A stretch of 64,000 nucleotides of DNA, from positions 124,001 to 188,000 of the forward strand of contig JAPWDM010000021.1 in the NCBI GenBank assembly GCA_035578155.1. Direction: 5' to 3'. Below are positions 1-13,017 of this stretch, piece by piece. Made by a program: the position numbers and the translations under genes. This DNA is from Brachynemurus nebulosus (lineage: Eukaryota; Arthropoda; Insecta; Neuroptera; Myrmeleontidae). Under the pieces are notes generated by a model. It was not told the DNA's origin. It saw only the letters and a program-made list of their open reading frames with translations, and made no database searches. The first letter of the stretch is position 1. Each line of letters opens with the position of its first letter.

Positions 1-37
1 TAGTTAAAACAAAGTCAAAATCATGGTACAAATTCTG

Positions 38-1778
38 CTACTTGCAAATATCTTTATAAAAATCATCGTATTTAGGGTCCATGAACTCCAGCATGTTAAT
101 AAGATCTTTCTTTTTGCCTTCATTAATGACTGGAACTTTGTTGTCAAACATCAAATCCTTCCATACGTTTGAATTTGTTGAAGCTACCCTTCTTGAAGAT
201 ATTCTTGGTCTCCCAGCTCTCCATTTCATTAAAAGATGACCGTGTTTTTATGAAGGGTAGATCATCAGAAGAGATTTGTATCCACGATTTGTTTGAAATG
301 TGCAATGCAGTTGTAGTGATATATGTATCGCAATCGCTGGAAAAATTTAAAAAATCTGTTTTCTTCATAGCTACCACCTGAAATGGTTTTTCTAATCTCG
401 CAGAGTGAACCATATTCTGTACTTCCTCTGGCACCATGCACCGAGTGACCTTTTTCCTTTTTTCAATAACGCCGAAACCTCGGTCGCACGGCATGTAAGA
501 GTGCCCAGATCAAAGAAACATTAAATCAATGGTGTCGTAATAGCCTTTTATCACAAGAAAAATCAGAGCGATTAACACCATCTTATTTTTGTTTTGTCCT
601 GCACAATTGTCAGCCCAAATTAGCAATTTCGTCTTTGAAGTAAACTCTGAGGTCAATAATTTAAACAGACAAGACGCAACTTCGGTGCCTCCACGTCCTG
701 CAATCCCCTCATGCCACATACACATGAAGCTTTTTGATGTGTCTCCAATGTGAATGCAAAGGTTATAATTAGAAAGTTGTCTGGAGTAGAACATATTAGA
801 ATGTGTCAAAGTAGGTGTAAAAAGAACTTGCTGCATGTCGATTGCTAAAGTTGTCACTTGGCTTGAAGGAAACTGTGATTGCAATACAGATGAAGACATA
901 AGCTTTATTGCTTTCTCTGCTTTTCTTTGGTGTAGCTCTCTTTTACTGATAAGCGAAAATTTTGCTGCTCCAATAGCGCAATTTATTCCTGCAGTATACT
1001 TATCGCATGTATCCGTTCTTGGTCTTTTAAAACTTAATTTTGGAAACTCACGCTTGAAAACCCTCCTGTAAAATTTACCATCTATTAGTGAATCAGGATA
1101 CTTTTGTTTGAAAGCTAGATATAGCCGATGAATGTTTAAATCTGGACTCAGATATTCTTTTGATGATTTATGACGACTGTAGTGGCTATCTTCCCTCGGG
1201 AACATAAGTATATGTTGTTTAATGAGTTCCTTATCACGAGTTGTGTATTTTGTTCGGCGAGATGCTGAGTTTTTACCACGACCGTCCTTAAAAATTATCT
1301 CTCCTTTTTTAATACGGGTCAAAATATTTTCATTTTGCTTCTTGGAAATTCCAAAAATTTCTCTGAAAGTCTTGTTACATATTTGGATGTTCCCATCTTT
1401 TGAAGGGATATTGTAAGTCGCAGAAATCTGCCACCTACTTTCGTTTGGACTGTTATATTTACCATGACGCCTTCTGGAGATATTTGTCAAATTAATTCTA
1501 CTCATTAGATAAGTACCTTGAGCTTCTGTAGTTAGAGTGATAAACTGAAATAAAGTAGTTAGAGTGAAAAAAATTTTCTGGATGTCCTCGGTTGTCAAGT
1601 TGCGACACCGGTAATGACATTTACAGCTTGCCTAAAACAAGGATTCAAAAACACCTTTTATAACCCATCAAAGTCAATAAAATGATTATACTAAACAAAA
1701 CAGTAAAAAACTATAGTAAGTTTTCTTTAAAATTAGTCTTACCTTGTTAGGAGGTTTGTAATCTGACTTTTTAGGCAT
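38..1778 (-). pseudogene. DUF7869 transposase-like protein, two exons, frameshifted
   Basis: Exon 1 (1743-1778) encodes a 12-residue start, MPKKSDYKPPNK, followed by a consensus donor GTAAGACT. A 111-bp intron (1632-1742) ends in a pyrimidine-rich TTGTTTTAG acceptor, and exon 2 continues in phase 0 with a Cys-rich segment (C-x-C-x3-C). Exon 2 shows the marks I know from arthropod DUF7869 proteins: a conserved 'SHYSRHKS' stretch, the 'MWHEGIAGRGG' block near 720 and the acidic 'WADNCAGQNKN' block near 590-620. The last two are probably part of an RNase H-like transposase fold. Reading frame is lost near 495-510 and again between 144 and 229; the last segment ends with a stop at about 38. These proteins are known from insect genomes, often in many copies, with no proven function. 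The intron and an upstream TATA/Inr pair suggest a once expressed gene. Whether the shifts are real decay or assembly error cannot be told here. Confidence 0.75.
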
Positions 1779-1815
1779 CTTTCTTCAGTACTTTTTTTTC
1801 TAAACGAAGACAATT

Positions 1816-1856
1816 CACTGATAATAAATAAAAATAAAAAAATTGTATTATATATA
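1816..1856 (-). promoter_or_regulatory. TATA box plus initiator for the DUF7869 gene
   Basis: On the minus strand a TATATATAA run (1848-1856) lies about 30-37 bp before TCAGTG (1816-1821), a good match to the arthropod initiator TCAGT(T/G). The inferred start site, near 1819, gives a roughly 40-nt leader before the ATG at 1778. Placement is inferred from motif and spacing only; in AT-rich DNA, TATA strings are common. Confidence 0.4.
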
Positions 1857-2274
1857 AGCACAAGTATGAAAACAATGAAATGAAGAGACATTAAGGTTAT
1901 GTTTACTGTCCGTTAGAGGAATCAGTTCATCGCGTACTCGGTAGGTACATATCTCCTTTTCAGTGCCATCTCTTACACAGTTACCATTAGAACCATCTAT
2001 GAATTCCTCTCATTACTAACTGAATAAAGCATGGCACTTGTCTTCTTTACAGGGCAATTGGCCCTACAAGATAGCATCGTTTTCATTGAAAAAACACATT
2101 TTGTAAATTTTGTCACTTACCTCTTTTTCATTGTCAACGCCTCAATTATTATTTAATATTATTTACCTAGAATATTATTTAAAATTAAATTGTCTCTAAT
2201 TAGTGATTATATAAATGTATATGATTTTAATTCATTATAGTTTGTCTTGTATACTTTTTCTTATGCAATTTTTC
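1857..2274. other. AT-rich spacer, no gene seen
   Basis: I see no open frame of note, no RNA-like fold and no terminal repeats here. The only GC-richer part is 1920-2080, which I do not recognise. Confidence 0.5.
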
Positions 2275-2386
2275 TTAAAAAAATTTTTCTATTTTATTTT
2301 AATTTTTTTTTTAAATTAATTTAATATTCTTTATTTAAAATAGTCTTTCAAACTCACACATTAATATTTTTTTAGTTTGTTTAATA

Positions 2387-5300
2387 TTAAATATTAATGC
2401 TACACTTTTTGATGAATTGGTAGGTTATTTTTGATATTTCACTATCTGGATTTGAAGTTAAGAACTCAAAGTTTACTGGGAAAGTAACAACCGATTTCAC
2501 TAGTTTTTTATGTAATATTTCACTCTTATTCTTTAGATAGAGACACACTAAATAATGATTTTGATTTCCTTCAGAGCCACATGCGCAGTTAGGATTATTA
2601 GTTATTCCTATTCTGTGAAGATGTTGAGGACAGCTATTGTGGCTGGTTTTGATTATAATTATAGTGTTGACGTAATCTTTACTATGATTTTTATTAAACC
2701 ACGGAGTTAATATAATTGTCGAGTTTGATATAAAATATGTTTTTCCAGTTACTTGACACCTTCTGATGTACCAGTTATTAAGGTTTTCCTTGAAGTCTTT
2801 GGTGATTATATTAATTACTTCGGAATTGGTCATTTTACACAGGATGTTTTATCCATCAGTGCAAGCTCCCTTTCCTTAGCTAACGTTTAAAACCTAAATA
2901 GTTTTATTTGAATAGTCCTGAATATGCGTTAAGGCTAGTTCAATAGCTTTTATTTCTGTATACCAGCTACTGACTATTTGTTCTAGTTTGAATTTTAGGA
3001 ATTTGTTTTTCTTTTCAAAGAAGATAGCAATACCACTTGTGCCCAAAGCAAGCTGCACAGAGCCATCTGTATAGATATTTTCGTCCCATAGTTGCGTTCT
3101 TCTGTAATTATTGAAAATTGCATTGTTCAGTTGTGTCGGATAATTTTTGGAAAACAAATTTATATTTATGTCTAAAGTCATTAAGTGGTTGTTATAGTTG
3201 TGATTGTAATATTCCAAATGGTGATACTTTTCGATATTTATGTTTCTGAGCTTCTGATAGCTTGTTAATAATATGGGCTGGTTTTTCTTTTGCCAGTAAG
3301 TATCGTCCCATGATATCAACGTTTGCTCTATTTTCTTCTGCAGGTCACTGTTTATGATCTGTTGTCGTTTTGAGAGATATTTATCGCATAGATACTGCCT
3401 TCTAAGTTTTAAAGGGGGAATACAATATTCCCTCATAAGTATTTGTGTTGGCGTACTTTTAAGTGCTCCAGTGATTATTCTTAATGCCGCATGTTGCACC
3501 GTCTGTAGCTTTTTTAAATTAGTTTTTGAAATTGTGGATATTAGTGTTCCTGAGTAATCCATGTGAGGTTGTACTAATGTTTTATATAATAATTTTATTA
3601 GTGTTAATGGATGTGCTCCCCATGAGGTTCCACTTATGTTTCGCATTAGGTTCAGATTTCTTGCACACTTATTTATGATGTGATTAATTTCAGTTTTCCA
3701 TTTACATTTACTATCAAACCAGACCCCTAAGTATTTAAGTTCATTAGCTACTTGTATTATTTTGTTTTCTATTTTTAATATAGGTGTCTTTGAATATCTA
3801 CGTCTTGTGAATACTATTGCTTGACTTTTTTCAGGTGATATTTGAAGCTTTAAGTCTTTTAATTTTTTTTCCAGTTCAGTTAGTTTAGTTTGCAGTATTT
3901 TTTGTGCATCCTCCAATGTACTGCCTACTGTATATAACGTAATGTCATCTGCAAAGCATAATATGTTTGTGTGTTGATCTCGCAGTTCTCCTAGTTCATT
4001 AATATAAATGGAGAATAATAGGGGACTGAGTAGGGATCCTTGCGGTATTCCCTTTTCTGTATAGTATGGGCCAATAAGCTTGTTTTCATGTCGAATATAT
4101 ACAGTTCTTATCGTAGTATAAATCCACTGTATTATATTATTTGGTAGCCCGAAGTTGTTTAGTTTTTGAAACAGTATTTCTAAGTTAACATTATCAAAAG
4201 CAGCTTTTATATCTACCGTTGTACATATCATCTAGAAGTTTTTATTGAAGGTGTTCTGTATGTCTAAATTCAATATATTTAGGCAATCATGGGTACTTTT
4301 TAATTTTCTGTAAGCGAATTGAGCGTCTGTGAGTATTCCGTGATATTCAAACCAGCACTCAAGACGATTCTTGATTATGCTTTCCAAAGTTTTTCCAACA
4401 CAGGATAATAACGTTATAGGTCTATAGGATTTTCTATCATCTCCTCTGTTTGGTTTGGGAATGGATGTAATTATATGTGTGAGCCAAGTAGATGGAATTT
4501 CGGTTTCTTTTATGCTGGCATTATATATTTCTTTTAATGTCGCCTTCGCGTTTGTTGGAAGGTGTTGAAGCATTTCGTAATTTATTTTGTCGAACCCTGC
4601 ACTAGTTTTCTTTGAGTGGTTGAGACTTATTTCTAATTCTTTGTCCGTAATTGGTTGTTGTAGTATATTATATACTCTTTGATTCGAATCTTTTGTTTTG
4701 AAATTATTATTCACTTTTTGGTGATTTTCGTTCGTTTCTTTTAGATTTAGTTTCTGTATAAAATCTTTAATATATGATGTGTCGACGGGTCTATTAGTGG
4801 ACGGTTGTTTTCCCCTCATTCGTTTTACTTGATTCCATATATCTGAATTGGAGGTATTCGGGTGTAATGTTTCGCAATATTTTATTCACATTCGTTTTTT
4901 CTTCATCTTTATATATTTTTTAACTTGAGCTTGCACCTTTTTAAATTCTAGATAGTTCTTCATTCTAGGCTCCCTGTTAAATGCAGATAGTTTTTCTTTT
5001 CGCTGATTTATCTTATTCTTGCATTCTTCATCCCACCAATATGGTATAGTTGGTTTAAAATTTTTCTTTATTTTGATTGTTGGTATTGAACTGTCAGCAG
5101 CTATGTTTATAATGGAGGTCAATTTGTCATATTTTATGATTACATCGTTGTTTTCTACATTATTGATGTCTTTTGTTAATTCTGATGCAACTATCTGTTC
5201 ATATTGTATCCAGTCTGCTCGTCGATAGTTTCGGTTGTTGTATGGCTCGTAATAGTTTGCCAAGTTTTTATTATTTTCTATGTGAAGTGTCATAGGGTTA

Positions 5301-5946
5301 TGATCACTAGCCCCGAAGTCGCAGGTGACTTTCCATCTTTCGATCTCAGTGGCTATGCTGGAGGATGTCAAGGTTAGATCTATGACACTATCGCGCCATC
5401 CTGGCCTTTTCCTCCTAGTAGGTTTTTCATTATTATCTATATACAGGTTTTCTTCCTCGATTAATTCTAATAATTCGATACCTTCGTAGTTGTTTTTGTC
5501 ACAATATGGATCCCAAAACATATTGTGCCCGTTGAAATCACCGACTATTATTACAGCTCCTTGAAATTGGGATAACAAAAGCTTCCACTGATGTTTTGTA
5601 GTTCCATGATTAGGAGAAGCATATACTGCTACAATACTGAAATTTTTATTTCCTATATTTGTCTGTATGGCTACTGTTTCTACTTTGTTATTTATAGTTT
5701 TCATAGGAAGCTTTCGATATTTAATTTTTTAATTAAAATAGCCACACCGCCGTGAGGGTTGTGGTTGTCCGTTTTGTTTCTGTCCTGTCTTTCTATGTTA
5801 TATCCTTTCATGGTGAACTGTATTTCTTCTGTAAGAAAAGTTTCGCTTAGTACACATATGTGTATATTATGTTCAGATAATAATATTGATAGTTGATATT
5901 TATTTGGTCTCAGACCTTGACAATTCTATTGTAGAAAATTGGCCAT
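2387..5946 (-). pseudogene. LINE-1 ORF2: endonuclease-RT-RNase H polyprotein
   Basis: Translation would start at the ATG at 5946. The eighth codon or so is TAG where the family has Trp of the WNCQG endonuclease motif, so a TGG-to-TAG change kills the frame at once. The apurinic-type endonuclease continues to about 5280 with 'VGDFNGHN' near 5545 and 'SDHNPM' near 5300. RT follows: '[10 protein letters not shown]' near 4200, '[10 protein letters not shown]' near 4030, the catalytic 'FADD' near 3955, and 'YLGVWFD' near 3720. RNase H begins with 'YTDGS' near 3070 but its second half is deleted around 2834-2893. The C-terminus (2387-2833) keeps a CxCG...H...C motif typical of these ORF2 ends. Frame breaks lie at about 5704, 4850, 4232 and 2890. 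Confidence 0.8.
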
Positions 5947-6096
5947 TTTTTTTCCTTTATTTAGAATTACTTCTTAATGTTCTTGTATTTTTCCTTTCTT
6001 CTTCTCCTTCTTTTTTCCTGAATTGCCTGCTACTTTGTACTTTTGTGTTTTTATTTTCTGTTACTTTTTCTGTTTCAGCTTCTTCACTTAGAACTG

Positions 6097-7393
6097 TTAT
6101 TTCATCATAATTTTGCTTTCTGCTATATGTTTTGTAATATTCTTAATATTTGGCTTTTCAATTTCCATGTCTTCTTGCATTGTGTCAACTTCTTTATTTT
6201 TGTTATGTATCAGTACCTCTACATTTTCTCGTCTTATTTCAACTGTTTCTTCGGAATCGCTATTTCCTCTTGTTCTTCTCTGTTTGTTAAATTTTATGTT
6301 TTTGACTTTGTTTGCCATATCAAGATCCGTGCTAGATGTGTCTGTGTTTTCTTTTCTGTGAGGAGTCTATCGTTTGATTTTCTGGTGATTTAATTTTCAG
6401 AGTACGTGTTTTGCCGTAGCTTCTTTTGTTCTTAGAGATTGGGGGTGGTTGATAAGTGGGTATATTGTTGGTTGTAGTTTCTTTTAATAGTGGTGGAAAA
6501 TCTTCATCACTGTCTGAGAGACTGGTGAATCTGTTGCTTGTTCGTACCTAATAGAGGTTCTCTAATCTTTTTAGTGGAGGGAACTCTATTGTAGCTTCTT
6601 GAAAGCTAATATTTCGTTCTGTCATCAGAGAGTTTATATTATTTTGTCGCGTTCTTTCTGGGCAGTTTTTATTTGTTGCTTGATGGTTTTCTGAGCAATT
6701 TACGCACCTTGTTTGTTCTAAGCATACTTCTTTGATATGCGTTTTGTTTCCACAATTTATACATCTTTGGTAATTACTTTTACATTGTGCGGAGATGTGT
6801 CCATATCTGAGACATTTGTAGCATTGTTTTACGCTACGTACAAAGGGTTCGCACGGTAATCTCATTTTCCAAATATATATGTAACTGGGGATGTTTTGTC
6901 CGCTGAATAGGATTTTTATTATTTTTGTTGGGACGTATTTAACTTCACCTTCTTCAATAATTCGTCTAGTCATTCTTCTTATATGCTTTATTTTGAACTG
7001 TCTGGAGTCGATTAAGTTCATTAGTTCTTCTTCTGGAAAATCAGTATTTACGTCTCTGACAATCGCTGCTCTAGCTATCATGAACGTTGGAATATAAGCT
7101 TTCAGTCCTTTATTCTTGATTTCTTCATTTTCCACAATAAGGTTAGCAGTTTTGGCATTTGGGCAGTCCACAATAATCTTATTTCTTCCAACTTTTTTAA
7201 TTTCGTTTATACCTTTTCCCTCTGTTATTTGATGAATGGCTTGAGCTATTTTTAAGGAGCTAATAGCTCGTAAAATCGTACCATTGTTTAAATCTATTTG
7301 CTCTATAAACACTTTGTATGTACCAGAAGCATCACTATATTCGTATTTATTAACATGTTGCTTTTTCTTCACATTATCGTCCGGTTCCTCCAT
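6097..7393 (-). pseudogene. LINE-1 ORF1 (Gag-like RNA-binding protein)
   Basis: The ATG at 7393 opens 281 codons. The N-terminal half resembles the RRM-like Gag domain of insect LINEs. It is followed by a run of zinc knuckles: CYKCLRYGHISAQC (CX2CX4HX4C), CINCGNKTHIKEVC (same form) and CVNCSENHQATNKNC (slightly expanded). A TAG near 6548 ends this stretch, but the same frame continues for about 70 more codons. After a one-base shift near 6330 it enters an acidic, Lys-rich tail starting at 6318. ORF1 originally reached about 6097. The product would coat the element RNA in a cytoplasmic ribonucleoprotein. The stop and the shift make it non-functional. Confidence 0.75.
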
Positions 7394-7440
7394 CGTGCCT
7401 TACGCCACGACGTAGGAGGCAATATAATTTTTATAAAGTA

Positions 7441-7868
7441 TATAACGCGCAGTATGTAGTTACTCTCAACAATTGTTTACTCAATTAATTATTATTATTA
7501 GCTGACAATGTTTGAATACGTGTTCTTGTTTTTAAGGCAAGATCACAACTGAATGATGAATTTAATTCACGTATGTATCGTTATCATTGGTCATGTAATA
7601 ATTTCCCAACTAATTTTTTTTAAATTTAAAATGGCATCCATTAGTGTTTGCCAATATATTTAAACAATTAAAATTAATGTAATATGCATGTTAAAATAAA
7701 AAAAAAAAAAAACATCTTTAAAAAATATTTGCATTTTAATTTAAAATATCTTTTTTTCAGATATGTCGTGTTTTGAACATGATATTATATTTCCAATAAC
7801 GTACAATTTTGTCATGTTAAGTTGTTCATATATATACGTTACAAAACGTATATTAATAAATTTTATAA
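7441..7868. other. AT-rich spacer between LINE-1 and P-like element
   Basis: No coding signal. It contains an A-run near 7697-7714 and short self-complementary words such as ATATACGTTACAAAACGTATAT near 7832. Confidence 0.4.
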
Positions 7869-8011
7869 TTATTTACGAAAAGTTAATTCGTAAATAATAA
7901 ACAAATACTTTACTTTGCAAAATACCACTTTTATTTAGAACCACTTTTATATATATATAAAAAAGAAAAATAAAAAAAGTGGCATTTTGCAAAGTAAAAT
8001 ATTTGTTTATT
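7869..8011. repeat. Hairpin-forming inverted repeat next to the P-like element
   Basis: Arms at about 7896-7936 and 7968-8011 are reverse complements over about 42 bases with only a few mismatches and a short gap. They share the core ACTTTGCAAAAT and are separated by about 30 bp of AT-rich loop. A smaller perfect 12-bp palindrome (ATTATTTACGAA and its complement) lies just upstream at 7869-7898. The position just before the degenerate P-element transposase is suggestive of a terminal or subterminal repeat, but no partner copy was found after 10440. Confidence 0.65.
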
Positions 8012-8221
8012 ATCTACAAATATGGAATACCATAAAGTAACGCTCAAATCTATTAATATTATAAAGGTTAATTCATTTATAAGTACAGAATCGTTTGAAT
8101 GAATTTGGGATGTATTTAATATTTGAAATAGATTATTTATTGGAACGAATACGAAATGAATATATATTATATATGAATCAATTTCTTAATGAATTAAGAT
8201 TAGATTATATATTTGATATAT

Positions 8222-10440
8222 ATTTTTTAAACTCGCCGCAATACGTACAACAATTTCAAGATTTACTAGATTTTGATGATAATAAAGGTATGTCTCTCGT
8301 AGAGCGTGACGCAATTTTAACTTAAGACGAGATGAGCACTAAAGAGCATTTAGAATTTAACTCGAAAATCGATTTTATTGAAGGTCTGGAAGATCCGGTG
8401 AATTAGGGAGACAAAACAAAAAAGGCAAATACGCGTTAGTTTTTATGCTTCGAGGCTTAAGATATTCGTAGAAGTTATCGATTGCGTATTTTATTTCATA
8501 TCAAACTGTAAAAGGTTCAACGCTAGCTAATTTAATTAAACTGTGCAATAAAAAATGCTTTGAAGTCGACATTAAAGTCCGGGCAACGGTATGCGATCAA
8601 GTAACAACAAATGTTACGGCTGTCAAAAATTTAGGCGTTATCGTGTCCAAACCATATTTTTGTATCGATAATCAAACAATTTACTTTAATTACGATATAT
8701 TCCATCTAATTAAATCTGTACGTAACCGCTTAATTGTAAATGACATTCTTGTCGATGGCGAAAGAGTTTCGTGGAAAGCAATAACGGAATTATTTAACAT
8801 TGAAATCGGTAAATCTTGTAAAGCAGCTCCGAAACTTACATCAGCTCACATTCAATCTAATAATTGGCAAAAAATGAAAGCGAAATTTGCGGTTCAAATG
8901 TTTTTAGCGCGACAGTTGCAGCAGCATTAAAAGCAGGAAAAATGAACGGGGTATTAACAGAATCTACCTGCATGAGAACCGCTAATTTTTGTAAAAAATA
9001 AACGATATATTTGATTGTTTGAATGCTAGTTGCGCTTACGATCTGAATCCCCTTCGCCGCGGTATTTTTATTCGCTCTCCCGAAGTAATGACGTGCTTAG
9101 AAGAGTCCCGCGAACGACTTAATACAGCGGCGTTTCTTTTTATAATACACCCTGATCAGATAGAAATGCAATTATATATCTATCTTTTTTTAAATACAAA
9201 TTCAGAATATACAGGTTGATAACTATGACTTGCGATTTCGATGTGTATAGAATACAAATGTATGTGATAATTGTTTGCAATCTATTTTAGTGCAAAATAT
9301 TTAATAATTAGTTAAAAAGTTATACAATTATAAAAAATAAATGTATTTCGTATTAAAAATGCATTTCATATTTAATACATGAAACATCCTGTATACAAAT
9401 TATATATTTGTAGTAGGTGCTTACATAAAAGGAATAAAAAATATATTTCTTTCTTTCTTAAAAAGATTACGAAATATGTTTCTTTCTTTCTCGCACGTGT
9501 ATTATATAAATAATCCTTGGTGTACATGGATATACGATAGTAGTCGCGTAACACCACCGTGTTTTGAGGGTTTGAAATTATCTTTAAATTCTGTAATAAT
9601 GTTTGCAAGGGAACTTTCCACTGAAAATGTTCATTATTTGTTAACTGCGAAACTTAATCAACATTGTATTGAAAATCTGTTTGGTAACATACGTCGTCCA
9701 TATGGAAATAACTGCAACCCCTCTGCACTACAATTCAGACATAATTTACAGTATATAATAGTAGCTCGATTAGTTACACCGCCAAAGGGATCTAATTGTA
9801 CGGATGATAATACTCATTTCATGAGTATTTCTGGGAAGAAAGGGATAAATAAGAACGATAACGTAAGATTAGAAGACGTGCATGACGATGCGTTGGTTGA
9901 AACAAATAATTTAGATGACAGCATGTCAGAAAATGTATCTGATGTTCATTACAATAATGACGATGTTCGACCCTTTACTCTTAAAATGTGTGCAATGAAA
10001 TATGTCGCGAGTTATTTAGCATTTAGATGTATTCAAAAATTTAACTGCCATACATGTTAATTTAAAAAAAAATGGGGAATCATTTAGAAGATAATGGCGA
10101 ATTACTAATTCTTTTAAAGGCGTTTTATACCACTGATGGCACAAGTTTTGGACATCTGAATGTTCCTTCCGATAATTTCTCAGAATCAATTATCATTGCA
10201 TATCAGATATTTGCCAATGAATGTTCAAAATTATTTCCTACTTTAAATGTAAGTAAAAATATAGAACAAAAGATTTGTGATTCGTTTTGGCACGATAATG
10301 TTTACACCGAACATAAAAATTTTATTTTGAAATTATTCGTAAGAAATGCATATATTTCACACATAAAAACTGATGACGCCACTTTTGGGGATTTTAATAT
10401 CTTAGTTTTTACATTTTTACGAAATCTAAAAAAATTTTAA
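8222..10440 (+). pseudogene. P-element-like transposase, fragmented
   Basis: Successive pieces match the order of P-element/THAP9 transposases. 8286-8400 carries the 'LDEMS..EHLEFNSKIDFIEG' region (first catalytic Asp of the RNase H-like fold), here preceded by a TAA. 8430-8640 has 'KGSTLANLIKLCNKKCFEVD' and 'ATVCDQ' (second Asp). 8643-8930 carries 'FHLIKSVRNRL' and the start of the GTP-binding insertion. 9000-9140 carries 'ESTCMRTANF' and 'PEVMTCLEESRERLNTA'. 9490-10060 carries 'PPCFEG', 'LTAKLNQHCIENLFGNIR' and a Ser/Asp-rich tail. 10072-10440 is the C-terminal helical part. No THAP zinc finger is visible. Stops at 8328, 8403 and 8473, a frameshift near 8915 and an inserted MITE (9212-9391) show decay. 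P-type transposases cut and paste using GTP as cofactor. Confidence 0.75.
9212..9391. mobile_element. 180-bp MITE in the P-like transposase
   Basis: The insertion is flanked by TA on both sides and its ends read CAGGTTG inward from the left and CAGGATG inward from the right. It interrupts the P-like transposase between the 'ESRERLNTA' and 'PPCFEG' blocks. Short TIRs with a TA duplication fit a mariner-like MITE. The terminal match is only about 7 bp, so the exact edges are tentative. Confidence 0.4.
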
Positions 10441-10499
10441 TCTATTGTGTTAAGGATATGATAACACAATAATTTTACATAATGGCAACATAATTATGA

Positions 10500-10500
<1 letters not shown>

Positions 10501-10583
<83 letters not shown>
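10501..10583. repeat. (TA)n microsatellite, 83 bp
   Basis: Pure TA dinucleotide tract directly after the P-like transposase remnant and before a GC-richer segment that begins GACCCGCCAAGGG. Confidence 0.95.
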
Positions 10584-10585
<2 letters not shown>

Positions 10586-11019
10586 CCCGCCAAGGGAAAA
10601 GGGACCTTATCTTCCCGGATAAAGTTTTACAGGACGGCAAGTTATTGTGGTTTGGGCGAAAAAATATTTTTAGGTTTTTATAGTTTCTTACTCTATGTAT
10701 GTTTCTGAACAATATTTTGTCAACCATTAACTCGAGTTCAATCTAAAACATATTTAAATTAATTTTTTCTAAACCCTTACAAGCTTGAGAGAAGGGACCT
10801 TAACTTTCCCAATGTTATTTAAATGGGTGGAAGTAAGGTTTCTTGTTGTGATGTGTTGTATTGCAACACAATCAACTGTTGTTTGGCTTCTCGCCACTTC
10901 TCTTACCTTATGTCCCCTCCACCCCTCCGCCCTCTCCCCCTTCCTTATCTTATCCAGCTTGACCAGGTTAATTTGGTTGAGTCACTATTGTCGTCCAGGT
11001 AAGTTCATTCTGTGCAACT
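10584..11019 (+). other. Non-coding tract with pyrimidine-rich island
   Basis: Holds two related words (AAGGGACCTTATCTTCCC near 10598 and AAGGGACCTTAACTTTCCC near 10794) and a C/T-rich stretch at 10905-10965. A perfect splice-donor match CAG/GTAAGT occurs at about 10996-11005, just before the ATG of the next exon-like piece. No gene is assigned. Confidence 0.35.
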
Positions 11020-11118
11020 ATGGAGGATAACATAGCAAAAATTCTTAATGATAGTATTTTTACCTGTGATATAACCGACGATTTGCGTCAAGTATGTGAA
11101 GATTACTTTGCAAGTAAT
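11020..11118 (+). other. Possible first coding exon (33 codons)
   Basis: An ATG opens 33 codons of ordinary composition (MEDNIAKILNDS...DDLRQVCEDYF) that run exactly into AAT/GTAAGT, a good donor site, at 11119. A TGACGTCA palindrome lies at 11233-11240. I do not recognise the peptide. Its phase-0 end and codon content look like an exon of a transposon or gene. The open frame continues past the donor to 11208, so simple chance is not excluded. Confidence 0.25.
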
Positions 11119-11768
<650 letters not shown>

Positions 11769-12101
11769 TTCAACACTCACTCAGACACTCGACACTGAGA
11801 CACAGTATGAGTAAGACATAGTTCGAGTCACTTACTTGTAATTTACGTTCAATTCGTATTCCGTGGGACGAATCCCTAAAAACTTTATAAATGTATTTTC
11901 GTTATACGTAATTCGTAAATTATCGACTTATTTGATAAATATCGACGAGTAATTTTTGTAAATTATTTTGTAAAAGTAATTATTTTAAAATTAATAAAAA
12001 TACGTTAAAATAAATGGTGTTTTATTTCGTAAACAATGCCGAAATACATAAGTAAAAGTGGTTAAAATTAAGAGATATTCTACGATGACTCCTTCTGACA
12101 A

Positions 12102-12411
12102 CTTAATCCAATAGGAGAGGAAGTATCTACGCCAATCAGGATTAGAAATCCAAAGGGCATCACAGGGACACAGAATAATAAAAGAAGCCGAACTTTAACA
12201 TTGGCATCTACAGGCGTGGATTACACCACAAAGCCAACGCCTTGACAACAAGAACTTTAGTGATTGCCATACCTTCTTGGGGAGAAGAATAAGGCACATC
12301 GCAATCTGAATTTGAAAGCCAAGATAGTTTTGATAAATTAGATGACATTAACAACGATTCACCTGTAGAAAACGTTCAGTTTTCAATATTGAAGAAATAC
12401 CTACTCTTCAG
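12102..12411 (+). other. Degenerate exon-like segment ending in a splice donor
   Basis: About 100 codons can be read with one stop and two frame changes: a basic segment ('IRIRNPKGITGTQNNKRSR'), then an acidic one ('SEFESQDSFDKLDDINND'). The segment ends exactly at CAG/GTAAGT (donor at 12412). Composition differs from the AT-only flanks. It could be the C-terminal linker of a pogo- or other DNA transposase, but I cannot name the family. Confidence 0.25.
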
Positions 12412-12954
<543 letters not shown>

Positions 12955-13017
12955 TGCCGGCCACTTGATTACCCTCATCTGTAACAACAGGTAATAAAAA
13001 AAATTACAACAATGAAA

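Larger units (their letters stand above)
2275..7440 (-). mobile_element. LINE-1: non-LTR retrotransposon with RNase H
   Basis: This is a nearly complete but dead non-LTR retrotransposon on the minus strand: ORF1 (Gag-like, CCHC knuckles) is followed by ORF2 with endonuclease, reverse transcriptase, part of an RNase H domain and a C-terminal Cys/His motif. An RNase H domain after RT places it with the I/R1/LOA-like group rather than RNase H-lacking clades; the exact clade needs a tree. The A-rich minus-strand sequence below 2387 (T-rich on plus at 2275-2330) fits a degenerate 3' tail. The 5' end is not sharply defined and is put just above the ORF1 start. Confidence 0.8.

Noticed and set aside
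1420..1640. TTG at 1598 as start of the DUF7869 protein
   Set aside because: A spliced upstream exon with ATG at 1778 and matching phase explains the N-terminus better.
6043..6393. Hydrophobic plus-strand open frames opposite LINE-1 ORF1
   Set aside because: Antisense shadow of the Lys/Asn-rich Gag tail.
10494..10727. Open frames with long Tyr-Ile runs (also at 11587, 13134, 19064, 27126, 58149)
   Set aside because: They are translations of TA microsatellites and carry no domain; not genes.
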